The notes under the pieces are model-generated. The model did no database searches, was not told where the DNA came from, and was given only the letters and a program-made list of their open reading frames with translations. Of a DNA stretch of 64,000 bases, positions 52,654 through 61,947 are shown piece by piece. Location of the stretch: the NCBI RefSeq assembly GCF_030464885.1, contig NZ_JALPRJ010000045.1, positions 1-64,000 on the forward strand. The letters are read 5' to 3'. The position numbers and the translations under genes were made by a program. This DNA is from Caballeronia sp. SEWSISQ10-4 2 (GTDB lineage Bacteria > Pseudomonadota > Gammaproteobacteria > Burkholderiales > Burkholderiaceae). The number at the start of each line of letters is the position of its first letter. Position 1 is the first letter of the stretch.

Positions 52654-53613
52654 TCAATCCCGGATTGCCGGGGCCAGCGGCATGGACCTGCTCACATCCA
52701 TCAATCGCTCGACAAACTGCCGCGCCGACGGCGACAGCACGCCCACCTTGCGCGTCACGATCCCGAACGTCTGCGACTTCGACTTGAATCCGATCGGCAG
52801 CGTCCGCAGCATGCCATGCTTGCAAAACAGCCTGGCGACACCCGCCGGCAGCACCGAAACCAGGTCAGCGCTACATTGAAGCAGCGCAACCGTAACAAAC
52901 GTCGACGCCGTCGAAATCGCGCTCACCGGCACCTGCGCGCCCGCCAGATCCATCTCACGCTGCAATAGCGCCTGCATCGGCATGGCGCTCGGATACGTGA
53001 CCCACCGATGCCCGCCCAGATCGGCGAACGTCAGCTCGCCAGCCGCAAACGGCGGATGGTCGTAACCCACCACCACCGACAACGGCTCGTCCCCAAGCGG
53101 CTGATAGTGATAACGCGAGGGTTCGTCGCTGACGATCGAGCGGCCGACAACCAGATCCAGCCGCCCTTCATCGAGCAACGCCAGCATCCGCGCGCTCGTG
53201 TCCTCCACGATTTCTATCGATAAACCCGGGTTGCGCGCCTGCAACTCGCTCAGGATCGGCACGACCAGATCGGGCACTGACCCCATGATCGCGCCAACCG
53301 CCAGGCGGCCGCCGGTGCCCGAGCGGATATCGGCGACTTCCTGGCACAGCGAAGTCAGGTCGGCAGCCAGCAAGCGCGCGTACCGGATGACGCAAAAACC
53401 GAACTGGTTCGGCACCAGTCCTTTCTTGGCGCGCTCGAACAGCGGCGCTTCCAGCATCGACTCCAGCTCGGCCAGCGCCTTGCTCGCCGCCGATTGTGTC
53501 ATCGACATCGCACTCGACGCCTTGTGCAGCGACTTGTGGTCATCGAGCGCAATCAGCAACTGCAGCTGCTTCATGCGCAAGCGGCCCATTAATACGTCCA
53601 GCGTGGATTTCAT
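52654..53613 (-). CDS. LysR-family regulator (GbpR-like), adjacent to sugar-acid genes
   Basis: A 319-residue LTTR. The HTH (LQLLIALDDHKSLHKASSAMSMTQSAASKALAELESML) resembles galactose/arabinose-responsive GbpR regulators. The ligand domain follows from about residue 95. ATG 53613 is used, while 53646 adds eleven unlikely codons. It is divergently transcribed from the KDA dehydratase gene across a 118-bp gap containing ACTATA-N20-TATAGT (53673-53704). It probably controls the dehydratase and aldehyde dehydrogenase genes. Confidence 0.88.
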   Translation of the reverse strand: MKSTLDVLMGRLRMKQLQLLIALDDHKSLHKASSAMSMTQSAASKALAELESMLEAPLFERAKKGLVPNQFGFCVIRYARLLAADLTSLCQEVADIRSGTGGRLAVGAIMGSVPDLVVPILSELQARNPGLSIEIVEDTSARMLALLDEGRLDLVVGRSIVSDEPSRYHYQPLGDEPLSVVVGYDHPPFAAGELTFADLGGHRWVTYPSAMPMQALLQREMDLAGAQVPVSAISTASTFVTVALLQCSADLVSVLPAGVARLFCKHGMLRTLPIGFKSKSQTFGIVTRKVGVLSPSARQFVERLMDVSRSMPLAPAIRD

Positions 53614-53731
53614 GGCGCGTTGATCAAACCGTAGGGTGAGTCGCAAAAGCGATCACTAGATGGAAAGGTTTCACTATACAGCACCTTCTGCCAGCCCCTA
53701 TAGTTCCCTCAAATCACAATGGAGACTTTCT

Positions 53732-54652
53732 ATGGCCACCCCGACCTACCGCGGCGTGTTTCCGGTCGCGCCCACCGTATTCGACACCGCCGGACGCCTC
53801 GACCTGGATGGCCAGCGACGCGCGATCGACTTCATGATCGATGCCGGATCGCACGGCCTGTGCATCCTCGCCAACTTCTCCGAACAATTCGCGCTCACCG
53901 ACGACGAGCGCGCCTCGGTGCAGAAAACCGTGCTGGAACACGTGGCCGGCCGCGTGCCGGTGATCGTGACCACCACGCATTTCAGCAGCGATGTCTGCGC
54001 GGCACGCAGCCGCGCCGCGCAGGATGCAGGCGCCGCGATGGTCATGGTGATGCCGCCGTATCACGGCGCGACTATCCGGGTGGGCGAACGCGGTATCTAT
54101 GAATTCTTCGACCGGGTCTCGGACGCCATCAGCATCCCGATCATGATCCAGGACGCGCCGGTCGCCGGTACGCCGCTCTCCGCCTCCTTCCTGGCGAAGC
54201 TCGCGAAGGAAATCGCGAACGTGTCGTACTTCAAGATCGAAACGGCGCAAGCGGCGTCGAAGCTGCGCGAACTGATTGAACTGGGCGGCGACGCGATCGT
54301 CGGCCCATGGGATGGCGAGGAAGCCATCACGCTGATCCCGGATTTCGATGCCGGCGCGACCGGCGCGATGACCGGCGGCGGTTATCCGGACGGGATTCGC
54401 AAGATCGTCGACGCCTATACGAGCGGCGACACGGAAGGCGCCGCGGAGCTTTACCAGCAATGGCTGCCGCTGATCAACTACGAAAACCGCCAATGCGGGC
54501 TCGCCGCCTGCAAGGCGTTGATGAAAGAAGGCGGCGTGATCCGCTCCGACACCACGCGCCATCCGTTCGCGGCCATGCATCCGTCAACCCGCGCCGGCTT
54601 GATGAAAGTCGCGCGCCGCCTCGATCCGCTCGTGCTGAGCTGGGGCAAGTAA
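53732..54652 (+). CDS. L-2-keto-3-deoxyarabonate dehydratase-like (DapA superfamily)
   Basis: A 306-residue class I aldolase-fold lyase of the DHDPS family. Schiff-base Lys168 lies in VSYFKIETAQ, the pyruvate-binding region is near ANFSEQF, and MVMPPYHGATIRV resembles the L-KDA dehydratase subgroup. It would convert L-2-keto-3-deoxyarabonate to 2-oxoglutarate semialdehyde in the oxidative L-arabinose route. Related KDG/glucarate dehydratases are alternatives. GGAGA lies 7 nt before the ATG. The aldehyde dehydrogenase that would take its product follows 44 bp downstream. Confidence 0.85.
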   Translation: MATPTYRGVFPVAPTVFDTAGRLDLDGQRRAIDFMIDAGSHGLCILANFSEQFALTDDERASVQKTVLEHVAGRVPVIVTTTHFSSDVCAARSRAAQDAGAAMVMVMPPYHGATIRVGERGIYEFFDRVSDAISIPIMIQDAPVAGTPLSASFLAKLAKEIANVSYFKIETAQAASKLRELIELGGDAIVGPWDGEEAITLIPDFDAGATGAMTGGGYPDGIRKIVDAYTSGDTEGAAELYQQWLPLINYENRQCGLAACKALMKEGGVIRSDTTRHPFAAMHPSTRAGLMKVARRLDPLVLSWGK

Positions 54653-54696
54653 GGCAATCCGGACACTTTAATTACACCCACAGGATTCGAACCATC

Positions 54697-56280
54697 ATGG
54701 AAATTTCTGGCGATCTGCTGATCGGCAAACACACCGTCCGCGGCACGAACGGCTCGATCAAGGGCATCGATGCAGCCACGGGCGAAGTGCTTGCGCCAGC
54801 CTTCGGCGGCGCGACGCTCGAGCAACTGGAACAAGCCTGCGCGCTCGCTTGGCAAGCATCCGACATCTATCGCGAACTGCCGCTCGAAACCCGCGCGACA
54901 TTCCTGGAAACGATCGCGCAGAACATTCTCGATATCGGCGATGTCCTGATCGAACGCTGCGTGACCGAAAGCGGCCTGCCGCGCGGACGCATTGAAGGCG
55001 AACGCGGCCGGACCGTCGGCCAGTTGCGGATGTTCGCGGCCGTCGTGCGTGAAGGCGATTTTCTCGGCGTGCGCATCGACCCGGCGCAACCGCAGCGCCA
55101 GCCGCTGCCGCGCGTCGACCTGCGTCTGCGTTACGTGCCGCTCGGCCCCGTCGCCGTGTTCGGCGCGAGCAATTTCCCGCTGGCGTTCTCGGTAGCAGGC
55201 GGAGACACGGCATCCGCACTTGCCGCGGGTTGTCCGGTGATCGCCAAGGCGCACTCGGCACATCCGGGCACATCGGCGCTGGTCGGACGCGCCGTGCAGA
55301 AGGCGGTGGCGGACTGCGGTTTGCCGGAAGGCACGTTCTCCCTCCTCTTCGATAGCGGCCGCGATATTGGCCAAGGTCTGGTGTCGGACCGGCGCATCAA
55401 GTCGGTCGGGTTCACCGGCTCGCGCGGCGGCGGTACGGCGTTGATGAAGCTCGCCGCAGCACGTCGCGAACCGATTCCGGTCTACGCCGAAATGAGCAGC
55501 ATCAACCCGGTTTTGTTGTTCCCGCACGCGCTGAAGAATCGCGGCGCGGCAATCGGCAAGGCCTTCGCCGGCTCGCTTGCGCTCGGCGCCGGCCAGTTCT
55601 GCACGAATCCCGGTCTGGTGCTCGCCATCGACGGTCCTGAACTCGATACGTTCATCGAAGCAACCGCTGCCGCATTGAGCGAAACGCCCGCTGCAACGAT
55701 GCTGACGCCAGGCATTCATCAAGCCTACGAATCGGCAGTCAACAAGACCGCGGAACATGGCGAGGTCAAGACGCTCGCACGAGGCTGCGCGGCTAAAGGG
55801 GCGACACAGGGGCAAGCGGCGCTGTTCTCGACCACCGCGGAAGCCTTCCGCGCCAATCCGGAATTGCATGAGGAGATTTTCGGCGCGGCTTCGCTGATCG
55901 TGCGCTGTCCGGATCTGGCAACTGTGCTGGACCTGGTGGAACAACTGGAAGGCCAGTTGACGGCGGCGCTGCATATCGACGAAGCGGATTACACCGATGC
56001 CCGCAATTTCCTGCCTGCGCTCGAGCGCCGTACGGGGCGAATTCTCGTGAACGGTTTCGGTACCGGCGTGGAAGTTGGCCACGCCATGGTCCACGGCGGC
56101 CCCTTCCCGTCCACCGCCGACGGCCGATCGACTTCCGTAGGCAGTCTCGCCATCGACCGCTTCCTGCGGCCGGTGAGCTACCAGGACATGCCCGAAGGCC
56201 TGTTGCCCGATGCGCTGAAAACCGCCAATCCGCTCGGCTTGAACCGGCGGCTGGACGGCAAACTGCAGTTATCGAAGTAA
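54697..56280 (+). CDS. 2-oxoglutarate semialdehyde dehydrogenase-like (ALDH)
   Basis: A 527-residue aldehyde dehydrogenase-superfamily enzyme. The NAD(P) motif is FTGSRGGGTALM, the nearby Glu lies in VYAEMSSINPV, and the catalytic Cys in GAGQFCTNPG. It resembles the 2,5-dioxovalerate dehydrogenases that convert the product of the preceding dehydratase to 2-oxoglutarate. AGGA lies 11 nt before the ATG. A much longer frame from 54307 overlaps the dehydratase and is not used. The gene converges on undA with a 20-bp gap. Confidence 0.9.
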   Translation: MEISGDLLIGKHTVRGTNGSIKGIDAATGEVLAPAFGGATLEQLEQACALAWQASDIYRELPLETRATFLETIAQNILDIGDVLIERCVTESGLPRGRIEGERGRTVGQLRMFAAVVREGDFLGVRIDPAQPQRQPLPRVDLRLRYVPLGPVAVFGASNFPLAFSVAGGDTASALAAGCPVIAKAHSAHPGTSALVGRAVQKAVADCGLPEGTFSLLFDSGRDIGQGLVSDRRIKSVGFTGSRGGGTALMKLAAARREPIPVYAEMSSINPVLLFPHALKNRGAAIGKAFAGSLALGAGQFCTNPGLVLAIDGPELDTFIEATAAALSETPAATMLTPGIHQAYESAVNKTAEHGEVKTLARGCAAKGATQGQAALFSTTAEAFRANPELHEEIFGAASLIVRCPDLATVLDLVEQLEGQLTAALHIDEADYTDARNFLPALERRTGRILVNGFGTGVEVGHAMVHGGPFPSTADGRSTSVGSLAIDRFLRPVSYQDMPEGLLPDALKTANPLGLNRRLDGKLQLSK

Positions 56281-56300
56281 GGATGTAGAGCGGCGGGCGG

Positions 56301-57041
56301 TCATGCTTCGAGGCAGCAGTTCAAGCTGACCTCGAAGTATTCATAACTGCGCTGGATGCTGCGCCTGACGTGGCGAATGTCGGCCACACGCGGCGTCTGG
56401 CCCAGCAACGTGGCGACGATATCGAGCGCTTCCCACGGGTGCGAATCGTCGTAATGCACGTGCATCCTGAGCCAGCGCAAGGCCTTCTTGCGGATCGATT
56501 CAGGGTAGCTGAGCGCGAGTGTGTTACGGCTGAGCAGCAGCGTCGACCATTCTCCGGTCACGCCCTCAACAGCGAAATTCGTGGCCGCTATCGCCGAATG
56601 CAGCGGATCCGCGCTGCTGCTTTTCCAGCACCAGTGGCTCAGTGCAAACGCAAGTGCGGGCGCCTCGCCGGCTTGCAGATCCTCTCGCGTGACATCGTGG
56701 GCCGCGGCCCAGTCGACCCAATAATCGGAGTGATTCTGTTCGACGCGAATGTTGCGTGTCAGATACCGCCGCGCCAGACGCGAACCGGACGTTTCTTCGG
56801 GTCCGATCTTCTGCAGGTTCATGCCCATGTACTGCGGAAACTGGTTGATAACCGGCCAGCCGTTGATCAGGAACGCACGCATTTCACGCGGACTGAGCTG
56901 GCCGTCACGCAAGGCCGGAAACAGCGGATGACCCGACACACGGCTTTTTGCAGCGCCGGTTTCCAACAAAACTTCCTGTAACCAAAGTGGGTAGCTTGCT
57001 GTATTTCTGAGGTCGCCCTCTCTTATAAACCCACTCCCCAT
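56301..57041 (-). CDS. undA: UndA-like diiron 1-alkene (1-undecene) synthase
   Basis: The product has 246 residues with a heme-oxygenase-like diiron fold (HDO). UndA oxidatively decarboxylates medium-chain fatty acids such as lauric acid to terminal alkenes such as 1-undecene. All six ligand positions are present as Glu101, His104, Glu159, His194, Asp198 and His201 (E-x2-H, E, H-x3-D-x2-H), the numbers I recall for Pseudomonas UndA. Family-like stretches are SYPLWLQE, NIRVEQNHSDYWVDW, LSHWCWKSSSADPL, TNFAVEGVTGEWS and YDDSHPWEALDI. The ATG directly follows the TGA of the GGDEF-EAL gene, with AAGGAGG inside that gene's end. The substrate chain length is not known from sequence. Confidence 0.85.
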   Translation of the reverse strand: MGSGFIREGDLRNTASYPLWLQEVLLETGAAKSRVSGHPLFPALRDGQLSPREMRAFLINGWPVINQFPQYMGMNLQKIGPEETSGSRLARRYLTRNIRVEQNHSDYWVDWAAAHDVTREDLQAGEAPALAFALSHWCWKSSSADPLHSAIAATNFAVEGVTGEWSTLLLSRNTLALSYPESIRKKALRWLRMHVHYDDSHPWEALDIVATLLGQTPRVADIRHVRRSIQRSYEYFEVSLNCCLEA

Positions 57042-59501
57042 TCATGCCTCCTTAGCCATTGTCAGAACGGCCGGCTCTGTCCAGAGCATCGGCCGTCCGA
57101 TGTAATACCCCTGCGCATAATCCACCCCGAGCGCATGCAGCGCCCGCAGGATTCCTTCACTTTCCACGTATTCCGCAATGGTCCGGCATTTCATTGAATG
57201 GCCCATCTCGTTGATGGCCGCGACCATCTCGCGGCTCACCGGATCGAGCACCATGTCGGTCACGAAACTGCCGTCGATCTTCAGGTACTCCACCGGCAGA
57301 TGTTTCAGATAACCGAACGACGACATGCCCGCGCCGAAGTCATCGAGGGCGAAATGGCAGCCGAGCGTATTCAGTTCGTGCATGAACCGCGCCGCCGACG
57401 CCAGGTTGGCAATGGCGGTCGTTTCGGTAATTTCGAAGCAGATCATGCTGGGGGACACGCCCGTGCGCTGGAACTGCTCGCGCACGAATCCGAGGAACCG
57501 TTCGTCGCCCACCGAGGCGCCCGACAGGTTGATCGCGTATTCGCTAAAACGCTTGTGGCGCGCACGTGAGAGGGTATCGAAAGCGTTGCGTATAACCCAC
57601 CGGTCGATGGCTGTCATCAACCCGTAACGTTCAGCTGCCGGGATAAACAGGCTCGGCACAATCACGCCGTTGCTCACGTTCGGGTCGATCATCCGCAGCA
57701 GCAGTTCGGCGCGCTGCCCTTCCGTGGAGGCGGGCACGCCGTCGCCCACAGCGACGATGGGCTGAACGTAGAGGCAGAAGTGATCGTGTTCGAGCGCCTG
57801 CTTGAGCCGCCGTCCCCACGATACTTCGCTCGCATGGCGCGCGAGTTCACGGTCGCCCAGGTCCGCCAGCTGCACGCGGTCGCGGCCGCGTTCCTTCGCC
57901 ATGTAGCACGCGATATCGGCGAGCCGCATGGCCTCTTCCACGCTCATTTCTGTATTGCGCAGGTCCACTACGCCCACGCTCACGCTGGTGGTGAACGGTT
58001 GCGCTTCCCAGTCGAAGACAAAGTCGTTCAGGCACGCGCGCAGACGTTCGGCGACCGCCTGGATGCCGGAGGTGTCGTAGCCTTGCAGCAGCACGCCGAA
58101 TTCATCGCCGCCGAGCCGCGCGAGCGTGTCGTCAGGCTGCAGGCTGGCTTCGAAGCGCAGCGCGACTTCACGCAGCATGGCGTCGCCGGCGGCGTGGCCG
58201 CAGGTGTCGTTGACCACCTTGAAGCGGTCGAGATCGAGAAACAGCAGCGCCGATGCAGCCGGCAGCCACGACGCGACATCGCTCCAGCGCGTCCCTAGCG
58301 CGTGCTGCAGGCGCCGCTCGAATTCCGCGCGATTCACGAGCGCCGTGAGCCCGTCGTGCGTGGCTTGCCAGGCGAGGCTTTCAATGTATTCGTACTCGCG
58401 CGTCATGTTGCGCAGGATCACCACGAAGCCGGATTCCACGGCGCCCACGCTCGTACCCGAGCCGGAAGCGCTGATGCGCGAGGTCACCGCCTGCACACGG
58501 ATCTCGGCGCCGTCACGCCGCTGCAGGAGCATTTCGGCAGCTTCGCCGTCATGGCGCACGCCCGCACGCGCATCCTCGATCGGGTTGAGCGGCTGGCGGC
58601 TATCGGCGTGCAGCAGCCTGAAAGTCTGGGCCAGCGGCCGACCGAGACAGTCGCTTGCGGGACGCCCCGCGATCCGCTCGGCCGCCGGATTGATGAACTC
58701 GATATGCCCGGACGGCCCCGTCGCGATCACCGCTTCGCCGATCGAGCCGAGCGTCGCCTTGGCGCGCGCCTCGCTCTGCTTGAGCGCGGCTTCGATCCGC
58801 CCGCGCTGCTGGATCAGGCGCCGCACGTGCACGGTCGAGAGGCATACGAGCAGCAGCGCGGCGACCAGATCGACGGTCAGCAGCAGCGAAGCCGTCTTGC
58901 GAAACGCGCTGCTCAAAACCTCGGAGAAACCGCGCGACAGCGGCGCGATGGTCTCGTTGATGGTCAATATCTGCGCTTTATAGGCGGCTACAAGGGACAT
59001 CGGCAACGCGCCGGCCGCGACCCGCGCGTGCAGCTCGTTCGCCACGCGTTCCAGTTTCCCTACCTCAGCGTCGCCACGCGTCCAGTAATCGACCGCTTCC
59101 TCGAAATAACTGACGTGGCGAAACATGTGGAACGTCCAGATTACATCGCTGACATCGTCTGGATGCACGCCGCTCGCGATCAGTGCACGGCGCGCGGTTG
59201 TCGGGTCGGGCTGTTTCTGGTCGAGCGCCAGACGGGCCGTGCGCAGGTTCTGCGGGCCTTTCATGGCTGTCAGATATTGCTCGTACGTGCGTTCGTAGCC
59301 GGTTTCGGCATACAGGTTCAGATAGAACGCCGCGTCTTTCTGGCCTTTCGACCAGATACTTTCACCGCCTATATACGCCCGTACCGACGACATAATGTCG
59401 ATACTGAAAATGGCGAGCGAAACGAGGACAAGAATGACGACCAGAAACGGCCAGGTGATCCGTATGAGCTGCACATTCTCGCCCTTAGACGGCATGTCCA
59501 T
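57042..59501 (-). CDS. Membrane PAS-GGDEF-EAL c-di-GMP protein
   Basis: The product has 819 residues. TM1 lies at 14-36, then a helical periplasmic domain of about 165 residues, TM2 at 204-226, PAS at about 240-365, GGDEF at 380-540 and EAL at 560-805. The active-site GGDEF is intact at 464-468 (RLGGDEF), but the inhibitory RxxD site is lost: Gln455 replaces Arg. In the EAL domain the metal/catalytic residues Glu599 (ELL instead of EAL), Asn658, Glu690, Asp720-Asp721, Lys741 and the AQGYYIG Gln all appear present. It may make or degrade c-di-GMP. Its last codons carry the ribosome site of undA. Confidence 0.92.
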   Translation of the reverse strand: MDMPSKGENVQLIRITWPFLVVILVLVSLAIFSIDIMSSVRAYIGGESIWSKGQKDAAFYLNLYAETGYERTYEQYLTAMKGPQNLRTARLALDQKQPDPTTARRALIASGVHPDDVSDVIWTFHMFRHVSYFEEAVDYWTRGDAEVGKLERVANELHARVAAGALPMSLVAAYKAQILTINETIAPLSRGFSEVLSSAFRKTASLLLTVDLVAALLLVCLSTVHVRRLIQQRGRIEAALKQSEARAKATLGSIGEAVIATGPSGHIEFINPAAERIAGRPASDCLGRPLAQTFRLLHADSRQPLNPIEDARAGVRHDGEAAEMLLQRRDGAEIRVQAVTSRISASGSGTSVGAVESGFVVILRNMTREYEYIESLAWQATHDGLTALVNRAEFERRLQHALGTRWSDVASWLPAASALLFLDLDRFKVVNDTCGHAAGDAMLREVALRFEASLQPDDTLARLGGDEFGVLLQGYDTSGIQAVAERLRACLNDFVFDWEAQPFTTSVSVGVVDLRNTEMSVEEAMRLADIACYMAKERGRDRVQLADLGDRELARHASEVSWGRRLKQALEHDHFCLYVQPIVAVGDGVPASTEGQRAELLLRMIDPNVSNGVIVPSLFIPAAERYGLMTAIDRWVIRNAFDTLSRARHKRFSEYAINLSGASVGDERFLGFVREQFQRTGVSPSMICFEITETTAIANLASAARFMHELNTLGCHFALDDFGAGMSSFGYLKHLPVEYLKIDGSFVTDMVLDPVSREMVAAINEMGHSMKCRTIAEYVESEGILRALHALGVDYAQGYYIGRPMLWTEPAVLTMAKEA

Positions 59502-60062
59502 CGGTATGTCCCTTGTCCAGACCCGACGCCAGGGTGAACTGCCGATCTCAGGCGGCGCGCATCGGATGGTGAGTCATTTGTATTTTTGATCGCTTTCGCA
59601 TTACTGCACGCGGCCCCTCGCAGCGCGCTTACATCCTACCAAATTGCGAGTTTGTCTCAAATTTATTACCAAGAGTGTATATCGGCTTAAAGACACGAAA
59701 ATTAATCGGCTTCGGCCGGAATTTCGGGTTTTGACGGCCTGTTTCGAGCCGCGGCGAAGCGCCATATTCGGACAGAACCTAGGCTCCTGCCGACGAAACC
59801 ACCGGCCGCTTTTACCTGTTCGCCAGCGCCTTGACCGGCGAGGGCAAAGCAGGCATTTAGGCGGCATCGCGCGGGTGTTGCGCGGCCGCTCCCGGACGTG
59901 TTGACGTCGCTCCGGAGATGTCACATATTGGTTCCGGCTCCCCCCGGTGCATGTCCAGCCTAGGGAGTCCGAAGCATTTCATCATACGAGTCATCATTTT
60001 GTCCGATTAAACCGGACACGCAAGCGGAAAGGACAACCCTTGTGTCCCGGGAGGTTTTTGGC
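59502..60062. other. Intergenic region with operator-like palindrome
   Basis: This 561-bp gap lies between the divergent GGDEF-EAL and zinc-ribbon genes. It is AT-rich around 59640-59720. A TGTCCG-N7-CGGACA inverted repeat lies at 60000-60018, 44 bp before the zinc-ribbon ATG. Short frames on both strands lack ribosome sites; I see no gene. Confidence 0.45.
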
Positions 60063-61808
60063 ATGGCCCGTCTTTTTTTCCCCTCATCCCCCGATTCAGT
60101 GACCTGCAGGCGTTGCGGCAACGCCATGTCTGGCGACGCCGATACCTGTCCGCATTGCGGCGCCGATCATGGCGGAACCTCGGCCACCACGAAGTCCGCA
60201 AGCTTCGCGGGCGGCATGCGCCTGCCGTTCGGCGTGCGCCGCGAAGCCTTGAGCACACCCTCGCCCTACCCGAGCGTGCCAGAAGAAGCGGAACTGGCCG
60301 GCACCGGCGAGCAGCGCTGGGATATGTCGAAGACCGTCACGCTGGGCGCCGTGGCGCTGGCGCTGGTGGCCGGCGGCGTGATCTATTCGCAGCACAGCGA
60401 CAACGACGCCACCCATTCCGCCACGCCGGCCGGGCAAAGCGCATATGGCGCCATCGACATGAAAACGGCGCATAACACGCCTGCGCCGGCTCCTCTGCCT
60501 GCGGCGGTGCCCACGGGCAAATCCGCAACGGCTGTCAAACAGGCGCAGACACCGGCAGCACCCTCGGTTGCCGCCCGCGAGGCCTTGCCCGCAGAATCAT
60601 CCAGCCGTGGGGCAACAGCCGCGCTTGCCAGCGCGACGGACAATCTGCAGGCCGCGCGTGACGCCATCCAGCGGGGCGACCTGAGCACGGCGCGCAAGCG
60701 CTTTTCGAAAATTCCCGCGTCGCAACTGACTGCCGGCAATGTGCAGCGAACCCAGGCCGAGCTGACGGGCCTGGAACGTCAACGCGACGAAATGCTGCAG
60801 ACGGCGCGCGGTTGCGAGGCGACCGGCTCATGGTTGTGCGTGCGCCAGAACGCCCGCGACGTGCTGACTATCGACGCGAGCAATGCCGAAGCGCAAACGC
60901 TCGTCGAACACGCGATCGCCCGTTCGGGCTGGCTCAACAACACAAGCCCCGCGACAACAACAGCGCATGCGGCGCCGCGGAGCAACGGGCCGGCGGCTGC
61001 GGCGCCAGCCGCCCCTCCGACGCCCGTGTTCGTCCCCGGGCCGCGATATGCCGCAACGCCGCCCGCGCCTGTGCATAGGCACACGGTGACCGTCTCGGCC
61101 GCTGAGCACGCCCGTGCCCTTGCCGCGATGGGTGTGCCCACGCCCATCCCGACGCCCGCGCCAGCCGCACCGTCCGCGCCCGTGGCCAGGACGATCGTAC
61201 CCACTCCGGTTGCCGCCCCGATTCCTGCCCCCGTCACTGCTCCGGCTGTGTCCGAACAGGCACGCATCGGCGCGAACTCGCAGGCACCGCTCACGTCGCC
61301 GGCGCCGCCCTATACCCCGCCGTCCACGCAGCAACAGGCCGCGCCGGCCCGGCCGCCGGCGCCCGCATTCATACCGATGCCCGATGGACCCGACCCCGCA
61401 GCGGTGCGCAGCGCGCCGTCGCCGGCGAACGCCGCGGCGCGCGCGCCAGCGCAGCCCGACCCGGAGCCTGAGCCTGCCGCCGCGGCCCGGATTCCCGCCG
61501 ATATTCCCTCACCGCCGGTCATCCACTCGCTCGCGCCCATCACCGAAGCCGTCCCCGTGCGGGCGGCCATTGTGTCGCCTCCCGTCGCGGCCAGCAGTGC
61601 GCCGGCGGTTGCGCGCAGCAGTACTCGTCCGCCGTCGCCCACGGCCACCCGCGCGCCCGCGTCAGGAGACAACGCGGCTAGCGGAACGCAGCAGCACGCG
61701 CCGGGCTTCAATGCCACCAATCCCGACGATCAGGAGCGCGCGATCTTGCAGTCGGGCTGGACCAAGAACCAGCCCTCGCAGCAACGTCCGCCCTTGCAGC
61801 AAGAGTAG
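60063..61808 (+). CDS. Zinc-ribbon, single-pass membrane, proline-rich protein
   Basis: The product has 581 residues. A four-Cys zinc ribbon sits at the N-terminus (Cys15, Cys18, Cys29, Cys32; CRRC and CPHC). A hydrophobic segment (about 91-109) follows, then a long Ala/Pro/Thr/Arg-rich region with several PAP and PSP tracts. A helical patch at about 180-280 includes RARKRFSKIPASQLTAGNVQRTQAELTGLERQRDEMLQTAR. The ATG at 60063 has GGGAGG 8 nt upstream; an earlier GTG (60042) is weaker. I do not recognise the family. It could be a cell-envelope scaffold, with the ribbon in the cytoplasm and the rest periplasmic (inference). Confidence 0.7.
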   Translation: MARLFFPSSPDSVTCRRCGNAMSGDADTCPHCGADHGGTSATTKSASFAGGMRLPFGVRREALSTPSPYPSVPEEAELAGTGEQRWDMSKTVTLGAVALALVAGGVIYSQHSDNDATHSATPAGQSAYGAIDMKTAHNTPAPAPLPAAVPTGKSATAVKQAQTPAAPSVAAREALPAESSSRGATAALASATDNLQAARDAIQRGDLSTARKRFSKIPASQLTAGNVQRTQAELTGLERQRDEMLQTARGCEATGSWLCVRQNARDVLTIDASNAEAQTLVEHAIARSGWLNNTSPATTTAHAAPRSNGPAAAAPAAPPTPVFVPGPRYAATPPAPVHRHTVTVSAAEHARALAAMGVPTPIPTPAPAAPSAPVARTIVPTPVAAPIPAPVTAPAVSEQARIGANSQAPLTSPAPPYTPPSTQQQAAPARPPAPAFIPMPDGPDPAAVRSAPSPANAAARAPAQPDPEPEPAAAARIPADIPSPPVIHSLAPITEAVPVRAAIVSPPVAASSAPAVARSSTRPPSPTATRAPASGDNAASGTQQHAPGFNATNPDDQERAILQSGWTKNQPSQQRPPLQQE

Positions 61809-61947
61809 GAGCCGTAGAAGGAAGACAGGAGACAAAAAACAGGAGATTTTTTAAGGAGGCTGAAGGCCGCGCCCGGAGACGCAGGCCACCGTGATCCATC
61901 CGTGTAATAAAAGTTGGCCAACACATTAAAACGGCTCACACGACATC

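Noticed and set aside
54478..56094. A 538-codon minus-strand open frame
   Set aside because: It lies entirely antisense to the dehydratase and aldehyde dehydrogenase genes, is extremely Arg/His/Gln-rich, and is a product of high GC bias.
58302..59537. A 411-codon plus-strand open frame
   Set aside because: Antisense shadow of the GGDEF-EAL gene; composition typical of reverse-strand GC-rich reading.
59601..59924. 107-codon minus-strand frame in the intergenic region
   Set aside because: Very Arg-rich, no ribosome site, lies in a promoter region between divergent genes.
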